NCBI RefSeq assembly: GCF_003002915.1
Contig: NZ_PVTG01000009.1
Coordinates: 1-64,000, forward strand
Length of the DNA: 64,000 bases
Source: Geodermatophilus tzadiensis
Lineage (GTDB): Bacteria > Actinomycetota > Actinomycetes > Mycobacteriales > Geodermatophilaceae
Reading direction: 5' to 3'
The notes beneath the pieces were generated by a model. The model saw only the letters and a program-made list of their open reading frames with translations, was not told the DNA's origin and searched no databases. Of this stretch, positions 53,036 to 61,124 are shown one piece after another. Position numbers and translations under genes: made by a program. Within the stretch, counting starts at the first letter, position 1; every line of letters starts with the position of its first letter.

Positions 53036-54496
53036 TCAGGGGGTCGCGGACGGCGTCCGGGCCGTCTCCCGGCCGGTGAGCCGGCGGTCCCAGGTGGCCA
53101 GCACCTGCGGGTCGGTGGGCCGCGAGGCGAGGCTGCCGGCCAGGTAGCCGACCAGCGCCGCGGCCAGGCCGTAGTAGATCGGCTCGTTGGCGTAGATGTC
53201 GCCGACGACGACCATCGTCACCAGCGTGGCCACCGTGCCGGCGGCCATCGACACCAGCGCGCCGACGTTCGTCCCGCGCCGCCACACCAGGCCGCCCAGG
53301 ATCGCCACCAGCAGGCCGCCGACGAGGATGTCGTAGGCGATGGTGAGCGCGGCGACGACGTCCTGCAGCACGCACGCGATCGCGATCATCACCACGCCGA
53401 AGCCGGCGACGTAGAACCGGTTGCTGCGCACGTGCTCGTGCTCGCTGCCGGCCTCCGGGTCGCGGCCCCGCAGGCGCGCCACGATGTCCTGGCTGAACAC
53501 CGTGGCGGTGGCGATGAGCGCGCCGCTGGAGGTGGACATCACCGCGGCCAGGGCGGCGGCGAGCACCAACCCGGCCAGCAGCGCCGGCATGGTGGCCTCC
53601 ACGACGGCGGCGAACGCGTCGTCGCGGGCGTCGAGCGCCGGCAGGACCACCCGCGCGGCCATGCCGATCACCGCGCCGGCTACGCCGTAGAGCAGGCAGT
53701 AGACGCCGGCGGCCGTGCCGGCCCAGCGCGCGACCCCCGGGCTGCGCGCGGTGAACACCCGCTGCCAGATGTCCTGCCCGATGAGCAGGCCGAAGGTGTA
53801 GACGACGAAGTAGGTCACGATCGTGCCGCCGCCGATCGTGGTCAGCGACAGGGCATCGGCGGGCAGGCCGTCGGCCAGCCCGCCGAACCCGCCGGCCTCC
53901 AGCACGACGACCGGCAGCAGGATCAGGAAGATCCCGACCGTCTTGACCACGAACTGGACGAAGTCGGTCAGCGTGATCGACCACATCCCGCCGAGCGTCG
54001 AGTACAGGACGACGACGGCGCCGCCGACGACGATCGACGGCACCCGCCCCAGGTCGAGCAGGGCGCCGAAGATGGTCGCGTAGGCGATCGTCGAGGTGAC
54101 CGACAGCATCAGCGTGTAGCCGAACATCACCACGCCGGAGAGCACGCTCGACCCGGGGCCGTAGCGCAGCTCGAGCATCTGGCTGACGGTGTAGACGCCC
54201 AGGCGCTGGATGCGGCCGGCGAACAGCAGCGACAGCGCCAGGATGCCGGTGCCGATGGCGACCACCAGCCACATCCCCGACAGCCCGTACTCGTAGCCCA
54301 GCCCGACGCCGCCGATCGTGGAGGCGCCGCCGAGCACGATGGCGGCCATCGTCCCGGAGTAGAGCAGCGGGCCCAGCCGCCGCCCGGCCACCAGGAAGTC
54401 CGACTGGGTGGTCGCCCGGCGCTTCCCCCAGAAGCCGAAGGCGATCATGGCGGCCAGGTACAGGCCGACGACGGCCGTGTCCAGGTGGCTGTCCAC
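53036..54496 (-). CDS. Sodium:solute symporter (SSS family)
   Basis: A 486-residue transporter with about 13 helices. FLVAGRRLGPLLYSGTMAAI and GGASTIGGVGLGYEYGLSGM are hallmark SSS helix 1-2 sequences, and ALAAVMSTSSGALIATATVF is the conserved helix 8 with Na+-site Ser/Thr residues. It probably takes up a carboxylate, sugar or amino acid with Na+. The GTG start with GAGGAGG lies 22 bp after the MBL gene stop on the same strand, so the two form an operon. Confidence 0.88.
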   Translation of the reverse strand: MDSHLDTAVVGLYLAAMIAFGFWGKRRATTQSDFLVAGRRLGPLLYSGTMAAIVLGGASTIGGVGLGYEYGLSGMWLVVAIGTGILALSLLFAGRIQRLGVYTVSQMLELRYGPGSSVLSGVVMFGYTLMLSVTSTIAYATIFGALLDLGRVPSIVVGGAVVVLYSTLGGMWSITLTDFVQFVVKTVGIFLILLPVVVLEAGGFGGLADGLPADALSLTTIGGGTIVTYFVVYTFGLLIGQDIWQRVFTARSPGVARWAGTAAGVYCLLYGVAGAVIGMAARVVLPALDARDDAFAAVVEATMPALLAGLVLAAALAAVMSTSSGALIATATVFSQDIVARLRGRDPEAGSEHEHVRSNRFYVAGFGVVMIAIACVLQDVVAALTIAYDILVGGLLVAILGGLVWRRGTNVGALVSMAAGTVATLVTMVVVGDIYANEPIYYGLAAALVGYLAGSLASRPTDPQVLATWDRRLTGRETARTPSATP

Positions 54497-54518
54497 TGCG
54501 GTCCTCCTCGGGGTCGGG

Positions 54519-55124
54519 TCAGCGCGGGGTGGCCCCGCTCGGGCGGAACGGCGCGCCGTGGCCGGGGACGACGAGGGTGGCCAGGCCCAGCACCCGCTCG
54601 CGCTGGCGGCGCAGCTCGTCGCGGTCGGGGGAGTAGGGATCGTCGGCCGGGCCCTCGCCGGTCCACCACAGGTGGGTCAGCGCGACCACGTCGTCGGCCG
54701 TGCCGACCAGGGTCGTGACGTCCTGCGGGGTGTGCCCGGGGGTGGCCAGCAGCCGCACCGACGGGGTGAGCTCGACGCCGTCGGCGGGGCGGCGGGTGAA
54801 CACGTCGCCCTCGATCACCGACTGGAAGTCGTGCACCGGGACCACCGGGAACAGCGCCACGTTGAGCGTGTGATCGAGGTGGTGGTGGCTGACGACGACG
54901 TCGGTGACGTCCCCCGGCTCGACGCCGAGCTCGCGCAGCGGGCGCAGGATCAGCTCGCGGTCGGCGACCATCCCCGGGTCGACGACGACCACCCGGCCGG
55001 CGTCGCGGACCAGGCTCACCGTCCCGGCCACGTTCGGCAGGCGGGCGTAGCCCTCGACGAGCACGTCGACGCGGGCGCTGCGGGAGAGGTCGGCCACGCG
55101 GCGGACCGTAACAGCGCTGCTCAC
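54519..55124 (-). CDS. Metallo-beta-lactamase-fold hydrolase
   Basis: A protein of about 201 residues. VVVSHHHLDHTLNVALFPV holds the metal motif HHxDH, with further ligands in LLATPGHTPQDV and LVVPGHGAPF. Such enzymes hydrolyse thioesters, lactones or phosphoesters. Start is uncertain: GTG 55124 is chosen, but ATG 55163 is possible. It is the first gene of an operon with the symporter and divergent from the DHA2 exporter. Confidence 0.8.
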   Translation of the reverse strand: MSSAVTVRRVADLSRSARVDVLVEGYARLPNVAGTVSLVRDAGRVVVVDPGMVADRELILRPLRELGVEPGDVTDVVVSHHHLDHTLNVALFPVVPVHDFQSVIEGDVFTRRPADGVELTPSVRLLATPGHTPQDVTTLVGTADDVVALTHLWWTGEGPADDPYSPDRDELRRQRERVLGLATLVVPGHGAPFRPSGATPR

Positions 55125-55237
55125 CCCGCACCGGTCCGCGCACCGGCCATGCGCGACGGTCATCGGGCGGGCTATTGGACAGCACCGCACCGGGAGGACG
55201 AGGCTGCCCGGGGAGCGGTCGCGTGGGAGGGGGTCCG

Positions 55238-56758
55238 GTGACGACGACGGACTCCGCGGGCCTGCGGATGCACACCCCGCAGGCCCGCTGGGTGCTGCTC
55301 ACCACCGTCCTGGGCTCGGGCCTGGCCATGCTCGACGCGACGGTGGTCAACGTCGCCCTGGAGCGCATCGGCACCGACCTCGGGGCCGGGTTCACCGGGC
55401 TGCAGTGGACGGTCAACGCCTACACGCTGACCCTGGCCTCGCTGATCCTGCTCGGCGGCTCGCTGAGCGACCGCTTCGGCCGGCGCCGGGTCTTCGTCGT
55501 CGGGGTGACCTGGTTCGCCGCGGCCTCCCTGCTGTGCGGGCTGGCCCCCGACACCGGGACGCTCGTCGCCGCCCGCGCGCTGCAGGGCGTCGGCGCGGCG
55601 CTGCTCACCCCGGGCAGCCTGGCGATCATCTCGGCGTCCTTCTCCGGCGAGGACCGGGCGGCGGCGGTCGGCGCGTGGTCGGGCCTGGGCGGGGTCGCCG
55701 GCGCGGTGGGGCCCTTCCTGGGCGGCTGGCTGGTGGAGTGGAACTGGCGGGCGGTCTTCCTGCTCAACCTGCCGCTGGCCGTCGTCATCGTCCTCGTCGC
55801 CGCCCGGCACGTGCCCGAGACACGCGACCCGGACGCCGCGCCGCGGCTGGACTGGGCGGGCACCGTGCTGGCCGCGGCCGGCCTGGCGGCCCTCACCCAC
55901 GCGCTGACGACGGCGGGCCGGCCCGGGCAGGGCGCCGTCGTCGCCGCCGGCACCGTCGGAGGGGTGCTGGCGCTCGCGGCGTTCGTCGCGGTGCAGCGCC
56001 GGTCGGCGCACCCGCTGGTGCCGCCGGCGCTGTTCGCGAGCTCCCGGTTCACCGCCGCCAACGCGGTGACCTTCCTCGTCTACGCCGCCCTCGGCGTGCT
56101 GTTCGTGCTGCTCGTCCTGCAGCTGCAGGTCGTGTCCGGGTTCAGCCCGCTCGCCGCCGGGACCGCGCTGCTGCCGGTCACCGCGCTGATGCTGCTGTTC
56201 TCCGCCCGGGTGGGCGCCCTGGCGCAGCGGATCGGCCCGCGGCCGCTGCTGACCGGTGGTCCGCTGCTGGCCGCCGCCGGGCTGCTGCTCATGCTGCGCA
56301 TCGGTCCGGGGGCGTCCTACCGGGCCGACGTGCTGCCCGCCGCGGTGCTCTTCGGCGCCGGGCTGACCCTGCTGGTCGCGCCGCTGACCGCGACCGTGCT
56401 CGACTCCGCGGAGGCCCGCTTCGCCGGCGCCGCCTCCGGGGTGAACAACGCCGTCGCGCGGGCCGCCGGGCTGCTCGCGGTCGCCGCCGTACCCGCCGCG
56501 GCCGGGATCGGCGGCGACGACTACACCGACCCCGAGACCTTCGCCGACGGCTTCCGGGTCGCACTGCTCATCTGCGTCGGCCTGCTGCTCGCCGGTGCCG
56601 CCGTGGCCGCGACGACGCTGCACCGGCCGCTCGGCGACGTGCCCGCGCCCGCCGCAGCCGGGGAGGCGCGGCTCCGGGTCGAGGAGTGCCCGCACTGCGG
56701 CATCAGCGGGCCGCAGCTGCACCCGTCGCGGTCCGGCGCGGGGAGGGGTCCGCGGTGA
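55238..56758 (+). CDS. DHA2-family (EmrB/QacA) MFS exporter with CxxC tail
   Basis: A 506-residue protein with about 14 helices. LAMLDATVVNVALERIGTDL and GGSLSDRFGRRRVFVVGVTW (motif A) plus RALQGVGAALLTPGSLAIIS (motif C region) are typical of drug:H+ antiporters. Unusual is a cytosolic tail with VEECPHCGISGPQLH (Cys484 and Cys487) after the last helix, which could bind metal or be redox-active. Its stop overlaps the start of the NhaA fusion (GTGA). It heads the redox/ion operon. Confidence 0.85.
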   Translation: MTTTDSAGLRMHTPQARWVLLTTVLGSGLAMLDATVVNVALERIGTDLGAGFTGLQWTVNAYTLTLASLILLGGSLSDRFGRRRVFVVGVTWFAAASLLCGLAPDTGTLVAARALQGVGAALLTPGSLAIISASFSGEDRAAAVGAWSGLGGVAGAVGPFLGGWLVEWNWRAVFLLNLPLAVVIVLVAARHVPETRDPDAAPRLDWAGTVLAAAGLAALTHALTTAGRPGQGAVVAAGTVGGVLALAAFVAVQRRSAHPLVPPALFASSRFTAANAVTFLVYAALGVLFVLLVLQLQVVSGFSPLAAGTALLPVTALMLLFSARVGALAQRIGPRPLLTGGPLLAAAGLLLMLRIGPGASYRADVLPAAVLFGAGLTLLVAPLTATVLDSAEARFAGAASGVNNAVARAAGLLAVAAVPAAAGIGGDDYTDPETFADGFRVALLICVGLLLAGAAVAATTLHRPLGDVPAPAAAGEARLRVEECPHCGISGPQLHPSRSGAGRGPR

Positions 56759-59433
56759 GCACCGGCACGGGCGAGACGGCCGGCACGACCCGGTCCGGCG
56801 ACCGGGGCGTGCTCGGGCGGCTGTCGCCGCTGCGGCGCTCGCTGCGCACCGAGGCCGGCGGCGCCGGGCTGCTGCTGGCGGCCACCGTCCTCGCACTCGT
56901 CTGGGCCAACTCGCCGATGGGCGAGGGGTACACGGCCTTCTGGCACACCGAGTTCGCCGTCCGGCTCGGCGGCACCGAGCTGGCCCTGGACCTGCAGCAC
57001 TGGGTCAACGACGGCCTGATGGTGTTCTTCTTCTTCGTCGTCGGGCTGGAGATCAAGCGCGAGCTCGTCATCGGCGAGCTCACCGACCGGCGCCGGGCCG
57101 CGGTGCCGGCGCTGGCCGCCGTCACCGGGCTGGTGGTCCCGGCGCTGGTCTACGTGGCCTTCACCCTCGGCGACGAGGCGGCGTCGGCGTGGGGGGTGGT
57201 CATCTCCACCGACACCGCGTTCCTGCTCGGCGTGCTCGCCCTGGTGGGGCCGGCCTGCCCCGCGCAGCTGCGGCTGTTCCTGCTGACCCTCGCCATCGCC
57301 GACGACGTCGGCGCGCTCACCGTGATCGCGCTCTTCTACACCGAGGACCTGCGGCTGACGCCCCTCGGCCTGGCCGTCCTGGGCCTGGCGCTGATGATCG
57401 GCCTGCGCCACCTCAACGTGTGGCGGGGCCCGGCCTACCTGGTGCTCGGTCTCGGGGTGTGGGTGGCCATGCATGAGTCGGGCGTGCACCCCACCCTGGC
57501 CGGGGTCGTCATCGCGCTGTTCACCCCCGCCTACGCGGCCCGGCGCGACGAGGTCGCCGACGCCGCGCGGCTGGTGCGGGCCTACCAGCAGTCACCCAAC
57601 CCGCAGTTCGCCCGGGCGGCGCGGTTGTCGATCGACCGGTCGGTGTCGGCCGGCGAGCGGCTGCAGCAGCTGTGGCAGCCGTGGACCAGCTTCGTGATCG
57701 TGCCGGTGTTCGCCCTGGCCAACGCCGGTGTGCCGCTCACCGGGGAGACCCTGCGCGCCGCGGCGTCCTCGCCGGTGACGCTCGGCGTGGTGGCCGGGCT
57801 GGTGCTCGGCAAGCTCGCCGGCATCCTGCTCGGCACCGGCCTGGCGGTCCGGCTGGGGCTCGGCCGGCTCGCCCCGGGGCTCACCCCGGCGCAGCTGGCC
57901 GGCGGCGCCGCGCTGTCGGGCATCGGCTTCACCATCTCGCTGTTCATCGTCGACCTCGCCTTCGACGACGCCGAGCAGCGGGCGGCCGACCAGGCGCGGG
58001 TCGGCGTCCTGGCCGCCTCGGTGCTGGCCGCGCTGCTCGGCTGGGCGCTGTTCCGCCTCGCCGACCGCCGCCGTCCCGCCGGCACCGGCCGGCCGGTGCT
58101 GCTCGACCCGCCCGTCGACCCCGACCGCGACCACGTGCGGGGACCGGTCGACGCGCCGCTCACCCTCGTCGAGTACGGCGACTTCGAGTGCCCGTTCTGC
58201 GGCCGGGCCACCGGCGCGGTCGACGAGCTCCGGGAGCGGTTCGGCGACCGGCTGCGCTACGTGTTCCGGCACGTGCCGCTGGCCGACGTGCACCCGCACG
58301 CCCGGCTGGCCGCGGAGGCCGCCGAGGCCGCCGCCGCCCAGGGCCGCTTCTGGGAGCTGCACGACCGGCTCTTCGCCGAGCAGGACCGGCTCACCCCCGG
58401 CGACCTGCTCGAGCACGCCGCCGCGGTCGGCCTCGACGTGGTGCGCTTCTCCCGCGACCTCGGCTCCGGCCGGTACGCCCGGCGGGTGCAGCAGGACGTC
58501 GAGTCGGCCGAGGCCAGCGGGGTCGAGGGCACGCCCACCTTCTTCGTCGGCGACCGCCGGCACGCCGGGCCCTACGACGCCGACTCGCTGGCCGCCGCGC
58601 TGCTCGAGGCCGCGGGCGGGGACGGCGCGCTGCCGGCACCCCGCGAGGAGCCCGGGACCCCGGTGCTGCCGGCGCTGGGCCCGCGGCGCCGCGACCCGGA
58701 GACCGCCCCGGGGACCGCGCCGGTCCCGCTGCCGGCCGACCTCGAGGAGACGCCCGACCGCGACGGCGCCTTCCCGCGGCTGCTCGACGAGCAGCTGGCC
58801 CTCCTCGAGCGGCACGGCACCCGCCGCACCTGGGCGCCGGGGGAGACGCTGTTCCGGGAGGGCGATCCCGGCTACGACCTGCAGGTGGTGCTGTCGGGCC
58901 TGGTGGCCGTGGTCGAGCACCACGGCCACCCCGACCAGCGGGTCGTCTCCGTGCACGGCGCGCGGCGCTTCCTCGGCGAGCTCGACCTCTTCAGCGACCG
59001 CCCGGTGTTCCTCACCGCCGTCGTGCTGCAGCCGGCCGAGGTGGTCACCGTCCCCGACGCGCAGGCGCGGCTGGTCTTCGCCGAGGACCGCGCGCTCAAG
59101 GAGACGGTGCTGCGCGCCTTCCTCATCCGCCGCTCGATGCTGCTGGCGCTGGCCGCCGACGTGCGGATCGTGACGAGCGGCCCGTCACCGGAGACCGACC
59201 GGCTGCGGCGGTCCGCCGAGGAGCGGGGCCTGAGCGCCGTCGTCGTCGACGTGGAGGCGGAGGACGACGTCGCCGCGCTGCTCGCCGGCCTCGACGTCAC
59301 CGAGGAGGACCTGCCCGTGGTCGTGTGGCGCTCCGAACGGGTGCTGCGCCGCCCCACCCCCGCCGAGCTCGCCGCGCTCGACGACGCGCCGGACGGCGCG
59401 CCGCGCGAGCCGGCCGTCCAGGAGGGCCCGTGA
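56755..59433 (+). CDS. NhaA antiporter fused to DsbA-like, cNMP and glutaredoxin-like domains
   Basis: An 892-residue fusion. Residues about 25-440 are an NhaA Na+/H+ antiporter with the transport pair Asp183-Asp184 (TLAIADDVGALT). About 455-620 is a DsbA/thioredoxin_4-like domain with redox Cys479-Cys482 (FECPFCGRA) and the cis-Pro region EGTPTFFVG. About 680-805 resembles a cyclic-nucleotide-binding barrel (GETLFREGDPGYDLQVVLSG, FLGELDLFSDRPVFLTAVVL). About 810-890 is a glutaredoxin-like fold without cysteines. GTG overlaps the exporter stop; the stop overlaps the next gene. It may couple ion exchange to redox or second-messenger state (inferred). Confidence 0.88.
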   Translation: MSTGTGETAGTTRSGDRGVLGRLSPLRRSLRTEAGGAGLLLAATVLALVWANSPMGEGYTAFWHTEFAVRLGGTELALDLQHWVNDGLMVFFFFVVGLEIKRELVIGELTDRRRAAVPALAAVTGLVVPALVYVAFTLGDEAASAWGVVISTDTAFLLGVLALVGPACPAQLRLFLLTLAIADDVGALTVIALFYTEDLRLTPLGLAVLGLALMIGLRHLNVWRGPAYLVLGLGVWVAMHESGVHPTLAGVVIALFTPAYAARRDEVADAARLVRAYQQSPNPQFARAARLSIDRSVSAGERLQQLWQPWTSFVIVPVFALANAGVPLTGETLRAAASSPVTLGVVAGLVLGKLAGILLGTGLAVRLGLGRLAPGLTPAQLAGGAALSGIGFTISLFIVDLAFDDAEQRAADQARVGVLAASVLAALLGWALFRLADRRRPAGTGRPVLLDPPVDPDRDHVRGPVDAPLTLVEYGDFECPFCGRATGAVDELRERFGDRLRYVFRHVPLADVHPHARLAAEAAEAAAAQGRFWELHDRLFAEQDRLTPGDLLEHAAAVGLDVVRFSRDLGSGRYARRVQQDVESAEASGVEGTPTFFVGDRRHAGPYDADSLAAALLEAAGGDGALPAPREEPGTPVLPALGPRRRDPETAPGTAPVPLPADLEETPDRDGAFPRLLDEQLALLERHGTRRTWAPGETLFREGDPGYDLQVVLSGLVAVVEHHGHPDQRVVSVHGARRFLGELDLFSDRPVFLTAVVLQPAEVVTVPDAQARLVFAEDRALKETVLRAFLIRRSMLLALAADVRIVTSGPSPETDRLRRSAEERGLSAVVVDVEAEDDVAALLAGLDVTEEDLPVVVWRSERVLRRPTPAELAALDDAPDGAPREPAVQEGP

Positions 59434-61124
59434 CCGAGACCGCCGACGTCCCCGGCCGGGCCGGCCGCCCGGGCCGCCCGGTGCTGCTGACCGTCGACGA
59501 CGACCCCAACGTCTCCCGTGCCGTCGCCCGCGACCTGCGCCGCCGCTACGGGGAGGACCACCGGATCGTCCGGGCCTCCTCGGGCGAGGAGGGGCTGGCC
59601 GCGCTGCGCGAGCTGACGCTGCGCGGAGAGCCGGTCGCCGTGCTGCTGGCCGACTACCGGATGCCGCGGATGAACGGCATCGAGTTCCTCGAGCAGGCGA
59701 TGGACCTCGTGCCCCGTGCCCGGCGGGCGCTGCTCACCGCCTACGCCGACACCGACGCCGCGATCCAGGCGATCAACCTCGTCGACGTCGACCACTACCT
59801 GCTCAAGCCCTGGGACCCGCCGGAGGAGAAGCTCTACCCGGTCGTCGACGCCATGGTCGAGACCTGGCGGGCCAGCCCCGACACCGCCGTCCAGGACGTC
59901 CGCCTGGTCGGGCACCGGTGGTCGGCGCCGTCGTTCGCCGCCCGCGACTTCCTCGCCCGCAACGCCGTGCCCTACCGCTGGTACAGCGTCGACGAGCCCG
60001 AGGGGCGGCGGCTGCTGGCCGCGGCAGGCGCCGGCCCCGACGACGTCCCGGTGGTCGTGCCGCCCGACGGGCAGCCGGTGCTCAGCCCCACCGAGGCCCA
60101 GCTGGCCGCCGCCGTCGGGCTCACCGTCGAGCCCAGCACCGACTTCTACGACCTCGTCGTGGTCGGTGGCGGCCCGGCCGGGCTGGGCGCGGCGGTCTAC
60201 GGCGCCTCCGAGGGGCTGCGCACGGTGCTCGTCGAGCGGCAGGCCACCGGCGGGCAGGCCGGGCAGAGCAGCCGGATCGAGAACTACCTCGGCTTCCCCG
60301 ACGGCGTCTCCGGCGGTCAGCTCGCCGACCGGGCGCGCCGCCAGGCCGGCCGCTTCGGCGCGGAGGTGCTCACCACCCGGGACGTGAGCGCGCTGGAGGC
60401 CCGCGGCTCGGCGCGGGTGGTGCACTTCGCCGACGGCGGCAGCATCGCCGCCCACGCGGTCGTGCTGGCCACCGGCGTCTCCTACCGGCAGCTCGACGCC
60501 GAGGGCGCCGGGGCGCTGACCGGCCGCGGCGTCTACTACGGCTCGGCGCTCACCGAGGCGGCCGCCTGCGCCGGGCAGCACGTGTACGTCGTCGGCGGCG
60601 CCAACTCCGCCGGCCAGTCCGCCGTCTTCTTCGCCCGGCACGCCAGCTGCGTGACCCTGCTGGTGCGCGGGCCGTCGCTGGAGGCGTCGATGTCGCACTA
60701 CCTCATCGAGCAGCTCGCGCAGCTGCCCAACGTCGTCGTCCGCACCGGGACCACGGTCGCGGCCACCCGGGGCGGCGAGCACCTCGAGGAGCTCGAGCTG
60801 CGCGACCGCACCGGCCGGGTGGACACCGTCCCGGCCAACCACCTGTTCGTCTTCATCGGCGCCGCGCCCCGCACGGACTGGCTCGACGGCGTCCTCGCCC
60901 GCGACGAGCGGGGCTTCGTGGCCACCGGCCCGGACCTGCTCGTCGACGGGCAGCGGCCCGCCGGCTGGCCGCTGCAGCGCGACCCGTACTTCCTGGAGTC
61001 CAGCGTCCCCGGGGTGTTCGTCGCCGGTGACGTGCGCGCCCAGTCGGTCAAGCGGGTGGCCTCGGCCGTCGGCGAGGGCGCGATGGCCGTCACGCTCGTG
61101 CACCGGTACCTGGAGGAGCGGTGA
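59430..61124 (+). CDS. Response regulator fused to thioredoxin-reductase-like flavoprotein
   Basis: A 564-residue fusion. Residues about 15-140 are a receiver domain (VDDDPNVSRA, phosphoacceptor Asp75 in LADYRMPRMNG, conserved Thr/Lys in LLTAYA and LKPW). About 145-225 is a Cys-less glutaredoxin-like fold like that of the preceding protein. About 230-564 is a two-dinucleotide-domain flavoprotein (VVVGGGPAGLGAAVYGASEG, VYVVGGANSAGQSAVFFARH, FVAGDVRAQSVKRVASAVGE). The redox CATC of thioredoxin reductase is replaced by YYGSAL, so it may reduce another acceptor or act as a sensor. Coupled by GTGA overlaps to both neighbours. Confidence 0.9.
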   Translation: MTETADVPGRAGRPGRPVLLTVDDDPNVSRAVARDLRRRYGEDHRIVRASSGEEGLAALRELTLRGEPVAVLLADYRMPRMNGIEFLEQAMDLVPRARRALLTAYADTDAAIQAINLVDVDHYLLKPWDPPEEKLYPVVDAMVETWRASPDTAVQDVRLVGHRWSAPSFAARDFLARNAVPYRWYSVDEPEGRRLLAAAGAGPDDVPVVVPPDGQPVLSPTEAQLAAAVGLTVEPSTDFYDLVVVGGGPAGLGAAVYGASEGLRTVLVERQATGGQAGQSSRIENYLGFPDGVSGGQLADRARRQAGRFGAEVLTTRDVSALEARGSARVVHFADGGSIAAHAVVLATGVSYRQLDAEGAGALTGRGVYYGSALTEAAACAGQHVYVVGGANSAGQSAVFFARHASCVTLLVRGPSLEASMSHYLIEQLAQLPNVVVRTGTTVAATRGGEHLEELELRDRTGRVDTVPANHLFVFIGAAPRTDWLDGVLARDERGFVATGPDLLVDGQRPAGWPLQRDPYFLESSVPGVFVAGDVRAQSVKRVASAVGEGAMAVTLVHRYLEER

